Below are positions 16,397-23,415 of a stretch of DNA of 64,000 nt, piece by piece (position 1 is the stretch's first letter; each line of letters opens with the position of its first letter). The position numbers and the translations under genes were made by a program. Under the pieces are notes generated by a model. It was not told the DNA's origin. It saw nothing but the letters and a program-made list of their open reading frames with translations, and ran no database searches. Source of the DNA: Pseudomonas sp. 10-1B. Its GTDB lineage: Bacteria; Pseudomonadota; Gammaproteobacteria; Pseudomonadales; Pseudomonadaceae. Location: NCBI RefSeq assembly GCF_000935045.1, contig NZ_JYKS01000022.1:1-64000 (forward strand). The letters run 5' to 3'.

Positions 16397-16963
16397 ATGT
16401 CCCTCAGCGAAAAACAGAAAATGCTTACCGGCCAGCTCTATCACGCTGGCTGCCCCGAGCTGCAGGCCGAGCAGATCGCCAACAAGCACTGGATGCACCG
16501 TTACAATAGCAGTGTCGAATTGCTCAACGAGGCACGTCATGGGTTGCTGGTGGAGCACTTTGCCCAGGTTGGCGAAGGCGCGGTGATCCGCCCGCCGTTC
16601 TATTGCGACTATGGCTACAACATCAGTGTCGGCCGTAATACCTTCATGAACTTCAACTGCGTGATTCTTGACGTGGCGCCGGTGCGCATCGGCGACGACT
16701 GCCAGATCGGCCCCAACGTGCAGATCTACGCCGCCGACCATCCACTCGACCCGGATGTGCGGCGCAGCGGGCTGGAGAGCGGGCGGCCGGTGACTATCGG
16801 CAACAATGTGTGGATCGGCGGTGCGGCGATCATCCTGCCGGGGGTGACCATTGGCGACAACGCCGTGGTGGGTGCCGGTAGTGTGGTCACCCGTGACGTG
16901 CCGGCGGGGGCGACAGTGGTAGGTAACCCGGCGCGGGTGCGTCAGCCGGCCCAGGGGCAGTAG
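16397..16963 (+). CDS. Hexapeptide-repeat sugar O-acetyltransferase (Maa/NodL/LacA family)
   Basis: A 188-residue acyltransferase. The N-terminal LSEKQKMLTGQLYHAG is the Maa-type helical domain. The left-handed beta-helix follows, with FYCDYGYNISVGRNTFMNFN, catalytic His in YAADHPLD, and NNVWIGGAAIILPGVTIGDN. It transfers acetyl from acetyl-CoA to a sugar hydroxyl, probably maltose or glucose-like. AAGGAG precedes the ATG. Its 3' end overlaps the convergent downstream gene by 22 bases. Confidence 0.93.
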   Translation: MSLSEKQKMLTGQLYHAGCPELQAEQIANKHWMHRYNSSVELLNEARHGLLVEHFAQVGEGAVIRPPFYCDYGYNISVGRNTFMNFNCVILDVAPVRIGDDCQIGPNVQIYAADHPLDPDVRRSGLESGRPVTIGNNVWIGGAAIILPGVTIGDNAVVGAGSVVTRDVPAGATVVGNPARVRQPAQGQ

Positions 16964-17511
16964 CAGCCTACCGCCAGGGTATTGGAGGCGCTGACCTGGC
17001 GGCCGCCGAGCAGCGCCTTGAGGATCGGCTCGATGAAGCTGTTGCTGGCGTTGCACACTGCACCTTCGCTGTAGGGGCCGAAATAAGCCAGGTGGCCTTG
17101 ACGGTCCCAGATGGCCACGGCCGGGGAGGCAGGCAGGTGTTCGCTGCCGGGCAGGCTGGCGAGTGGCTCGAGGACGGTGAGGTTGGCCGGTAGCTGGCCG
17201 TGGCTACCGGGCTTCTGCAGCACGTGGAAGGTCACGCCCTGGCCTGCGAACTGGCTGACCAGGTCGCCCAGGTGTTGCTGGTTGCCGACGTTGCACGGGC
17301 AGGCCGGGTCCCAGAAGTGCACCACGCGGATCGGGCCGGGGCCGGCCAGCTCGGTGGGTAGCTGCAGTTGGCTGCCGTCGAACAGCGTGGCCTGGTTGTC
17401 GAACGGGCGCAGGTAGCGGGCCTGGAAGGTGGTGTAGGCCTGCCAGAGCAAAGCGGCACAGAGCAGTAGGGCGAGGATGATCAGGGCAGGTTTGGCGAGG
17501 CGGGTCTGCAT
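16942..17511 (-). CDS. DUF6436 thioredoxin-like membrane-anchored protein
   Basis: A 189-residue protein with an N-terminal transmembrane segment (about residues 7-24, PALIILALLLCAALLW) and a periplasmic thioredoxin-like domain. The motif VVHFWDPACPCN has a CPC in place of the CxxC of thioredoxins. Two more cysteine sites follow (EGAVCNAS and GCYCPW at the C terminus). A redox or metal-handling role in the envelope is possible; the family function is unknown. The start at 17511 begins the membrane segment; the longer frame runs into REP DNA and is not coding. Confidence 0.8.
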   Translation of the reverse strand: MQTRLAKPALIILALLLCAALLWQAYTTFQARYLRPFDNQATLFDGSQLQLPTELAGPGPIRVVHFWDPACPCNVGNQQHLGDLVSQFAGQGVTFHVLQKPGSHGQLPANLTVLEPLASLPGSEHLPASPAVAIWDRQGHLAYFGPYSEGAVCNASNSFIEPILKALLGGRQVSASNTLAVGCYCPWAG

Positions 17512-17544
17512 GGATATCTGCTGGTATTTTTGTGGTGGGTTCAT

Positions 17545-17640
17545 TGGCCCTATCGCCGGCAAGCCAGCTCCCACAGGTACACCACAGTTCTTGAGGGCGG
17601 TGATCTTCCTGTGGGAGCTGGCTTGCCGGCGATAGGGCCA
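17545..17640. repeat. REP pair (GCCGGCAAGCCAGCTCCCAC type)
   Basis: Near-perfect facing arms bounded by TGGCCCTATCG and CGATAGGGCCA. Confidence 0.9.
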
Positions 17641-17715
17641 GTACAGGTGATAGATGGGCCAAGCTTGCCACGACGCCAGCCAGAGCTGAATATCCCAGAT
17701 CAATACTTGCTCCAC

Positions 17716-18657
17716 ATGTGGATGTACCTGATGCCCGCTGCCTTTCACCCCGACCTCCTGCGCACCAGCCTGGCGCCGTTCACCGCCCGCCAACCGCTGT
17801 CGGCCCAGGCGCAGGATTACCAGCGCTTCTATGGCCTGGACCTGTCAGCCCACAGCTGGCTGGGCGGCTTCCAGGCCGCAGACTTCGAGCTGGTCGGGCA
17901 GGCCTGGTTACCCGAGCAGCCCAGCGCGACGCTGTTCCTGCTGCACGGTTATTACGACCACATGGGCCTTTATCGGCACGTGATCGCGTGGGCGCTCGAG
18001 CAGGGCTTCGCCGTGATCAGCTGCGACTTGCCCGGCCATGGCCTGTCCAGTGGCGAGCGGGCCAGCATCAGTGACTTCGCGGTGTACCAGCAAGTGCTGG
18101 AGGCCTTGTTCGAACAGGCGCGCACGCTGCAACTGCCGCGCCCCTGGCACCTGTGCGGGCAGAGCACCGGTGGCGCCATTGCCGTGGACCACCTGCTGTA
18201 CCAGGGCGCGCGCAGCCCCATCGATGGCCAGGTCATTTTGTTGGCACCGCTGGTGCGGCCCTGTTCCTGGCGCTGGTCGAAGCTCAGTTATCGGGTGTTG
18301 CGCCATTTCGTCAATGGGATCGAGCGGCGCTTCAGCGAGAACACCAATGACCCGGCCTTCCTGCCATTTCTCGAAGCCGACCCGCTGCAGCCGCGCCGCC
18401 TGCCAACCGCCTGGGTGGGCGCACTGATCGCCTGGGTCAAACGCATCGAGGCCGCGCCGCGCAGTACGCGGCGGCCATTGATCGTGCAGGGGGAGGCGGA
18501 TGCCACGGTGGACTGGCCCTACAACCTCGAAGTGCTCAAGGCCAAGTTCGCCGAGCCGCAGATTCTGCTGCTGCCCGAGGCCCGTCACCACCTGGCCAAC
18601 GAGCTGCCAGGCATTCGCCAGCGCTACTTCGACTTCATCGACCAGCGCCTGGGCTGA
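17716..18657 (+). CDS. Alpha/beta hydrolase of the monoglyceride lipase/lysophospholipase type
   Basis: A hydrolase of about 313 residues. It has FLLHGYYDHMGLYRHVIAWA (the PldB/monoglyceride-lipase N-terminal motif), CDLPGHGLSSGERA, nucleophile Ser in CGQSTGGAIA, VQGEADATVDW with the acid, and EARHHLANE with the catalytic His. Probable substrate is a lysophospholipid or monoacylglycerol. Three closely spaced ATGs (17716, 17722, 17731) make the exact start uncertain; the frame upstream is REP DNA. Confidence 0.88.
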   Translation: MWMYLMPAAFHPDLLRTSLAPFTARQPLSAQAQDYQRFYGLDLSAHSWLGGFQAADFELVGQAWLPEQPSATLFLLHGYYDHMGLYRHVIAWALEQGFAVISCDLPGHGLSSGERASISDFAVYQQVLEALFEQARTLQLPRPWHLCGQSTGGAIAVDHLLYQGARSPIDGQVILLAPLVRPCSWRWSKLSYRVLRHFVNGIERRFSENTNDPAFLPFLEADPLQPRRLPTAWVGALIAWVKRIEAAPRSTRRPLIVQGEADATVDWPYNLEVLKAKFAEPQILLLPEARHHLANELPGIRQRYFDFIDQRLG

Positions 18658-19410
18658 TCACTTCAGGTCATCGGTGCTCTGGCCAACCGCCAGGCCCGCG
18701 CGAACGGCGGCCAGCGCGGCCTGGTAGTACGCCTTGCCTTCTGGTGACTCGGCAAAGGTGGCGAACTGCTCCAGCTCGGCATCGGACAGGTCGCTGTAGA
18801 CGTACAGCAGCGTGTTGTTCAGGTCTTCGCCGATCTGGTTCATCAGCCGCTGGCGCTGGCCATCGAGCAGGCCCTGGGCCTGGCCGCCGCCGAACAGGCC
18901 GGGGATCATCGAGCTGAGGCTGTCTGCCGCCACCCCGGCGATGGCCAGGCTGACTTCGGCACCGGCCTCGCGTGCCGGCAGAGCCTGGGCCAGGTGGCCG
19001 ATGATCAGCAACCGGTCGTCGCTGGCCTGGATCTTGGGCAGGCCCTTGGCATGCTTGGCCAACTGGTCCTTGCGCGTGGCCTTGAGTTCGGCCGCCACCA
19101 CCTTGCGCCCCAGTGGCGACTGGAAGAAGGCCAGGGCCGGCGCCGGGTTGGCCAGGGTGGCGCGCAGTTGTGCCTGGGCGCGACGGTCCACCGCCTGGGC
19201 CTGGAAACGCTGGTTGCTGTTGTTGACCAGCGCCTGGTACACGGCGGGTGGCAAACTGTTGCGATAGCGCTCCTGGGCGGCGGTCAGGGCATCGTTGAAA
19301 TGGGCGCGCTGGTCGGGCCAGCCGGCGGCCTTGTACAGTTGATCCAGGTTGTCTGCCCAGACAGGCATGGTGCAGATCATCAGCAGAATCAGGGAAAACA
19401 GACGGCGCAT
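18658..19410 (-). CDS. DUF2059 exported protein
   Basis: A 250-residue protein with a signal peptide (LFSLILLMICTMPVWA, cleaved before DN). The C-terminal region (LNNTLLYVYSDLSDAELEQF, SPEGKAYYQA) is the DUF2059 signature; the N-terminal half is a diverged copy with LAFFQSPLGRKVVAAE. Function unknown; probably periplasmic. Its stop abuts the convergent hydrolase stop, with no intergenic bases. Confidence 0.85.
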   Translation of the reverse strand: MRRLFSLILLMICTMPVWADNLDQLYKAAGWPDQRAHFNDALTAAQERYRNSLPPAVYQALVNNSNQRFQAQAVDRRAQAQLRATLANPAPALAFFQSPLGRKVVAAELKATRKDQLAKHAKGLPKIQASDDRLLIIGHLAQALPAREAGAEVSLAIAGVAADSLSSMIPGLFGGGQAQGLLDGQRQRLMNQIGEDLNNTLLYVYSDLSDAELEQFATFAESPEGKAYYQAALAAVRAGLAVGQSTDDLK

Positions 19411-19520
19411 TCAGGACTCCTGTCGGCAGGTGGCTATTGTCCTTGGCCCGGCGCCGGTTTGTCGAGATACCCGCGTGCTTCTCGGCCAAGTGGCGCTGTG
19501 CGCCGACAGGGCGAATGGAT

Positions 19521-20156
19521 ATGATGCGCGCCATGCACATCTCCCCTGAACACCCGAAGCTTGCGGCCGTCGTCGACGATCTGGCCACCCATGGCTGGTC
19601 CCAGCAGGCGCTGTTTCTGCCTGCCGACCTGGTGCGCGCGCTGGCGGCCGAGTGCCGGCGCCGTGAGGCCGAAGGCGAACTCAACCCCGCGGGGGTTGGG
19701 CGCGGTGCTGCCCAGGAGGTGCGTGAAGCCATTCGCGGCGACCAGATCCAGTGGATCGACCCCGGGCAGGCCGAAGCCTGCGACCAGTACCTGATGGCCA
19801 TGGACCAGTTGCGCCAGGCCATCAACCAAGGCCTGTTCCTGGGCCTGGAAGACTTCGAGTGCCATTTTGCCCTGTACCCGCCGGGGGCGTTCTATCGTCG
19901 GCACCTGGACCGCTTCCGCGACGATGACCGGCGTATGGTCTCGGCGGTGCTGTACCTCAATGAAGACTGGCAACCGGAACATGGTGGGCAACTGCGCATG
20001 TTCCTCGCCGGCGGTATCGAACACGACGTCGAGCCGGTAGCGGGCTGCCTGGTGGTGTTCCTGTCGGGCGAAGTGCCCCACGAAGTGCTGCCGGCCGGGC
20101 GTGAGCGGCTGTCGTTGACCGGCTGGTTCAGGCGGCGTGGCAATGACCCGTTCTGA
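19521..20156 (+). CDS. 2-oxoglutarate/Fe(II)-dependent oxygenase (P4H-like)
   Basis: An oxygenase of about 211 residues. The iron ligands are visible: H and D in YRRHLDRFRDDD and the distal His in GEVPHEVLPAGRERLSLTGW, which also carries the Arg for 2-oxoglutarate. The block SAVLYLNEDWQPEHGGQLRMF is typical of the prolyl-4-hydroxylase-like superfamily. Substrate unknown. Start is uncertain among ATGs at 19515, 19521 and 19533. The gene overlaps the next one by 14 bases. Confidence 0.88.
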   Translation: MMRAMHISPEHPKLAAVVDDLATHGWSQQALFLPADLVRALAAECRRREAEGELNPAGVGRGAAQEVREAIRGDQIQWIDPGQAEACDQYLMAMDQLRQAINQGLFLGLEDFECHFALYPPGAFYRRHLDRFRDDDRRMVSAVLYLNEDWQPEHGGQLRMFLAGGIEHDVEPVAGCLVVFLSGEVPHEVLPAGRERLSLTGWFRRRGNDPF

Positions 20157-20634
20157 GCTGCCCAAGGTGCTGGTCAGCGCCTGCCTGCTGGGGCAACCGG
20201 TGCGCTACGACGGCCGGACCAGCGGCCACCCCGACCTGTTGCAGCAGTGGCAGGCCGAAGGGCGTGTGGTGCCATTGTGCCCGGAAGTGGCCGGCGGCTT
20301 GCCGACCCCGCGCCCGCCTGCGGAAATCCCCGGCGGGCAGGGCGGCGAGGTGCTCGATGGCAGCGCGCACGTGATCACGGTGACGGGCGAAGATGTCAGT
20401 GCCGAGTTTCTGGCCGGGGCGCGACTGGCGCTGGAATTGGTGCGCCGGTATGACATTGGCGTGGCGGTGCTGAAGTCGGGCAGCCCTTCGTGTGGCAACC
20501 GGTCGACCTATGACGGCACGTTCAGTGGAGTGAAGGTGACGGGGGAAGGGGTGACCACGGCGTTGCTGCGGCGGGCGGGGGTGCAGGTGTTCAGCGAGCT
20601 GGAGCTGGACGAGGCACAGCGGGCTTTAGGGTAA
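20143..20634 (+). CDS. DUF523 protein
   Basis: A 163-residue protein with the conserved DUF523 blocks: VLVSACLLGQPVRYDG near the N terminus, PLCPEVAGGLPTPRPPAEI, and KSGSPSCGNRSTYDG with a conserved cysteine. These cysteines suggest metal or cluster binding, but the function is unknown. It overlaps and is probably co-translated with the oxygenase gene before it. Confidence 0.88.
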   Translation: MTRSELPKVLVSACLLGQPVRYDGRTSGHPDLLQQWQAEGRVVPLCPEVAGGLPTPRPPAEIPGGQGGEVLDGSAHVITVTGEDVSAEFLAGARLALELVRRYDIGVAVLKSGSPSCGNRSTYDGTFSGVKVTGEGVTTALLRRAGVQVFSELELDEAQRALG

Positions 20635-20640
20635 TCCTGC

Positions 20641-20740
20641 ACCGGCCCTATCGCCGGCAAGCCAGCTCCCACAGGTACACCACAGGCCATGAGACTTGCA
20701 GATTACCTGTGGGAGCTGGCTTGCCGGCGATGAGGCCGGT
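20641..20740. repeat. REP pair (GCCGGCAAGCCAGCTCCCAC type)
   Basis: Facing arms bounded by ACCGGCCCTATCG and CGATGAGGCCGGT. Confidence 0.9.
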
Positions 20741-20755
20741 ACAGGCGGCCAAAAC

Positions 20756-21244
20756 CTACTGCCCGGCCGCAGTCTCCTGCACACCCTTGAACCACTTCTG
20801 CTCAAGCTCAGCAATGCGGCCACTGTTTTTCAGGCGCTGCAATGCATTGTTCACTGCACTTTCGAACGCCGGGTTGTCCTTCTGGAACGGAATCACCAGC
20901 TTCTTCTCGCCAAACGGCAGGCTCACATCGAGCGGGCCGTCACCCTTGAGCGCTTCGCTCGACGGGGTAAGTGCAATGTCGTACTTGCCACTTTCGACGC
21001 CAGGCAACACTTCGGCAGCAGGGGCTTCGACGAACTCGGCGCGTAGGTCCAGCTCCCTGGCCAGGTCCTGGCCGAACTCGATGTCGAAACCGGTCAGGTG
21101 GTCATCTTGCTTGAACGCATACGGCGAGTTGTCCGCCTGTACGGCAATGCGAAGTTCGCCCCGGTCGGCGATTTCGTCGATCAGTTCCGCCTGGGCCAAT
21201 GGACTGATCAGCACTGCCAGCAGTACCCCTATGGTCGAACGCAT
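20756..21244 (-). CDS. Truncated-fold family 3 solute-binding protein (one lobe)
   Basis: A 162-residue protein with a signal peptide (STIGVLLAVLISPLAQA, cleaved before EL). It then has the first lobe of an amino-acid-binding protein: IADRGELRIAVQADNSPYAF, LTGFDIEFGQDLAREL, LPGVESGKYDIALTPSSE. It then jumps directly to the family's final block, EKKLVIPFQKDNPAFESAVN and GRIAELEQKWFKG. Family members are about 230-260 residues when mature; the second lobe and the carboxylate-binding TPER motif are missing. The reading frame is clean, so this looks like a stable compact form rather than decay. Start chosen at the signal peptide. Confidence 0.82.
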   Translation of the reverse strand: MRSTIGVLLAVLISPLAQAELIDEIADRGELRIAVQADNSPYAFKQDDHLTGFDIEFGQDLARELDLRAEFVEAPAAEVLPGVESGKYDIALTPSSEALKGDGPLDVSLPFGEKKLVIPFQKDNPAFESAVNNALQRLKNSGRIAELEQKWFKGVQETAAGQ

Positions 21245-21466
21245 GAATGCCCCTTTTTTTAAGCAGATGAATAACTTTCGCCACGGCTTTCTTCCTCGCC
21301 ATGGTCGAGCGCAGCCTATGACCGTCAAGCCTCGGCATTGTTTAACCCTGACGGAAATATTTCTGCCAGGCAATGTGAACACCTTGGCGCATATTTCAAC
21401 TAAGGTGAACTACCGCCGCCGCTGGAATACGGGCTGCGGTCAATAAGTGAATCACAGGAGAAGTGA

Positions 21467-21943
21467 ATGAACAGCCTATTTTCGCGTGCTGCCGTTGCCG
21501 GTCTGCTGATGGGAGCGTCGGTGTTCGCCAGTGCCGCGGACGCCCTGAAGAGCCAGGAGCCGCCCAAGGATGCCAAGGTCTTCATCGTTTCCCCCGCCGA
21601 TGGCGCCACGGTCGACAAGACCTTCACCGTCAAATTCGGCATCGAGGGCATGCAGCTCAAGCCAGCGGGTGACCAGACCCCGCATACCGGGCACCATCAC
21701 CTGCTGGTGGACGTGGACAAGGAGCCTGTGGCCGACATGCCACTGCCCACCAGCCTGATGCCAGAGGCCGGCACTGCACTGCCGGCGGGCCCGCAAGTGC
21801 TGCACTTCGGCAAGGCCCAGACCGAAACCAGCATTACCCTGACCCCAGGCAAGCACACCCTGCAACTGGTGCTGGGTGACCAGTATCACGTGCCGTTCAA
21901 GCCGAGCGTGGAGTCGCAGAAGATCACTGTCGAGGTGAAATAA
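21467..21943 (+). CDS. DUF4399 exported protein
   Basis: A 158-residue protein with a signal peptide (about 1-23, ending FASA-AD). The family core is visible: VFIVSPADGATVDKTFTVKF, GIEGMQLKPAG, TGHHHLLVD and GKHTLQLVLGDQYHVPF. The HHH cluster may bind metal. Function unknown; probably periplasmic, with a single immunoglobulin-like domain. An AGGAGAAG site lies before the ATG. Confidence 0.88.
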   Translation: MNSLFSRAAVAGLLMGASVFASAADALKSQEPPKDAKVFIVSPADGATVDKTFTVKFGIEGMQLKPAGDQTPHTGHHHLLVDVDKEPVADMPLPTSLMPEAGTALPAGPQVLHFGKAQTETSITLTPGKHTLQLVLGDQYHVPFKPSVESQKITVEVK

Positions 21944-21954
21944 GCGTTGGATTC

Positions 21955-22015
21955 TTCGCGGGCTCGCCCGCTCCCACAGGCCCCCGCAGACTGTGGGAGC
22001 GGGTTTACCCGCGAA
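21955..22015. repeat. REP pair, short spacer (CGCGGGCTCGCCCGCTCCCAC / TTTACCC arms)
   Basis: The left arm is of the GGGCTCGCCC subtype and the right arm of the GGGTTTACCC subtype, so the inner hairpins differ. Confidence 0.85.
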
Positions 22016-22041
22016 GCAGGCGACACCGATGCCGCAGGCAA

Positions 22042-22072
22042 AAAAAGGGAGGCCACCAGGGCCTCCCTTTTT
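22042..22072. terminator. Bidirectional intrinsic terminator (DUF4399 gene and, before the IS insertion, serA)
   Basis: Stem AAAGGGAGGCC / GGCCTCCCTTT with a five-base loop, five T residues on the plus side and seven on the minus side. It ends the 21467 gene. Removing the insertion sequence and one target copy would place it about 20 bases after the serA stop on the other strand. Confidence 0.88.
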
Positions 22073-22077
22073 CATGC

Positions 22078-22080
22078 TGC
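22078..22080. repeat. Target-site duplication TGC, left copy
   Basis: TGC directly before the left inverted repeat matches TGC at 23405-23407 directly after the right one. IS3-family elements make 3-5 bp duplications. Confidence 0.7.
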
Positions 22081-22107
22081 TGTCCCGTCCTAAATAAGGT
22101 TTACACC
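22081..22107 (+). repeat. IS left inverted repeat (IRL)
   Basis: Begins TGTCCCGTCCTAAATAAGG; aligns with the reverse complement of 23378-23404 with two substitutions and one offset base each way. Confidence 0.85.
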
Positions 22108-22134
22108 TCCCATCCCGAATTTCCGGAGAGTCAG

Positions 22135-22533
22135 ATGGATCAAGGTGTAAAGCGCACGCAGCGTGATTACTCGCTGTCTTTTAAATTGGCAGTGGTCGAT
22201 CAGATCGAAAAAGGCGAGCTGACCTGCACCCAGGCCCGGGAGCGGTACGGCATCCAAGGAAAATCTACGGTTCTGGTATGGTTGCGTAAGCACGGTCGGC
22301 AGGATTGGAGCCAGGGGGCCTCGATCCGCGACGAGAGGAGCTGCGCGATGTCTGACCCCAAAACGCTCACTCCAGAGCAGCGGATCAAAGAGCTTGAGCA
22401 GCAGCTTGAGCTGATGAGCCAGAAGGCTCAATTCTTTGAGACGGTCGTTGATGTTCTGAAAAATGACTACGGTGTATCGGTCGTAAAAAAGCGATCCGGC
22501 AAGTCCTCACGCAAGGTCAAGTCGCAGGACTGA
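22135..22533 (+). CDS. IS3-family transposase OrfA
   Basis: A 132-residue protein. The N-terminal YSLSFKLAVVDQIEKGELTC and ARERYGIQGKSTVLVWLRKH form the helix-turn-helix that binds the element ends. A heptad region follows near residues 80-105 (EQRIKELEQQLELMSQKAQF) for multimer formation. Near the end it contains the A AAA AAG slippery site, where -1 frameshifting would give the OrfAB transposase. Confidence 0.92.
   Translation: MDQGVKRTQRDYSLSFKLAVVDQIEKGELTCTQARERYGIQGKSTVLVWLRKHGRQDWSQGASIRDERSCAMSDPKTLTPEQRIKELEQQLELMSQKAQFFETVVDVLKNDYGVSVVKKRSGKSSRKVKSQD
22485..22491 (+). promoter_or_regulatory. Programmed -1 frameshift site A AAA AAG
   Basis: In the OrfA frame the codons read GTA AAA AAG, so the heptamer A AAA AAG is in the correct phase for -1 slippage. 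Slipping joins OrfA to the OrfB frame without meeting a stop. This arrangement is standard in IS3-family elements. Confidence 0.8.
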
Positions 22534-23322
22534 GCATTGCCAGGGCTTGTCAGTTTCTAGGCATCAGTCGACAGGCTTACTACAAGCGCAACCAAGCCGC
22601 TGATGACAAAGAGCGCCAAGCGGATCGAGTGGTTGAGTTCGTACAGCAAATCCGGATGCGCCAGCCTCGTCTGGGTACACGCAAGCTGCACTATCTGCTG
22701 CATTGCCAACCTGACAGGCGAGTCAAGGTCGGCCGAGACAGGCTTTTCCAGGTCTTGGGTGAGCGCCGCTTGCTAGTGCTGCCTAAGCGGGCGTATCACA
22801 AGACAACGCAGAGCTTTCATCGCTTCTACCGTCATCCCAACTTACTTAAGCCCGGCCCAAGCCAAGTCGTACCGACAAGGCCAGAGCACGTCTGGGTTGC
22901 CGACATTACTTATCTGCCCGCACGTAACGGCCCGCTGTATCTGAGCCTGGTAACGGATGCGTACTCCAGGAAAATTGTTGGCCACCACGTCCATGAAAGC
23001 CTGCATGCCGAGTCAGTGGCGCAAGCCTTCAAGCAGGCCTTACGAAAGCGACGTCGTCGCCAGCCATTAGTCCACCATTCGGATCGAGGCATCCCAATAC
23101 TGCTCGACGCTGTACCAGTCACTGCACCAACGGCATGACGTTCAGTGCTCCATGACTGATGGGTATGACTGTTATCAGAACGCACTGGCGGAGCGAATCA
23201 ACGGAATCCTCAAGATGGAGCTGCTGTTGAGCAGCCCTAAAGATCTTGAGCAGGCGAGGAAGATGGTTGATGAGGCAGTGCAGATCTACAACACAGAACG
23301 GCCCCATATGGCCCTAAAAAAC

Positions 23323-23353
23323 AAAACGCCCGATGCGGTGCATCGGGCGTTTT
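23323..23353 (-). terminator. Hairpin in the IS right end, terminator for incoming minus-strand transcription
   Basis: Perfect 14-bp stem (AAAACGCCCGATGC / GCATCGGGCGTTTT) with a GGT loop. On the minus strand it is followed by TTTTGTTTTTT-like sequence, a good U-tract; on the plus strand only the four stem T residues remain. It overlaps the last codons of OrfB and lies 63 bases past the serA stop. Confidence 0.8.
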
Positions 23354-23377
23354 GAGGCCTGTCGGCCTACCTGAACG

Positions 23378-23404
23378 GGTGTAAACCTATTTCAGGACTA
23401 GACA
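23378..23404 (-). repeat. IS right inverted repeat (IRR)
   Basis: Ends in CAGGACTAGACA; the reverse complement reads TGTCTAGTCCTGAAATAGG, matching the left end. Confidence 0.85.
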
Positions 23405-23407
23405 TGC
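23405..23407. repeat. Target-site duplication TGC, right copy
   Basis: Matches TGC at 22078-22080 on the other side of the element; eight bases separate it from the serA stop codon. Confidence 0.7.
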
Positions 23408-23415
23408 AAGCAAAC

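Larger units (their letters stand above)
22467..23355 (+). pseudogene. IS3-family transposase OrfB (DDE integrase), frameshifted
   Basis: The -1 frame opens at 22467 after a stop and continues from the slippery site. It gives AGLSIARACQFLGISRQAYYK, then the rve domain with catalytic Asp in VWVADITYL and Asp in LVTDAYSRKIVG. At 23093-23095 a run of three C where two are expected (HSDRGI... then loss of frame) sends the reading to a stop at 23136-23138. In the next frame the protein resumes at TDGYDCYQNALAERINGILK, carrying the catalytic Glu. One deleted base restores the entire domain, so this is either a fresh inactivating mutation or an assembly error. Confidence 0.88.
22081..23404 (+). mobile_element. 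IS3-family insertion sequence, 1324 bp
   Basis: The element begins TGTC and ends GACA, with imperfect terminal inverted repeats of about 27 bases and flanking TGC duplications. It encodes an OrfA with a helix-turn-helix and leucine-zipper-like C terminus, and an OrfB with the rve DDE core in the -1 frame. A slippery A AAA AAG heptamer at 22485-22491 lies in the overlap. OrfB has a single-base frameshift, so the copy is probably inactive unless this is a sequence error. Close terminal repeats and a clean duplication suggest recent insertion. Confidence 0.93.

Noticed and set aside
13818..16586. Very long plus-strand open frame (over 900 codons) opposite the penicillin acylase-family gene.
   Set aside because: Its sequence is low-complexity in His, Gln, Arg and Gly as expected for the antisense of a GC-rich gene, and the opposite strand encodes a clear Ntn hydrolase.
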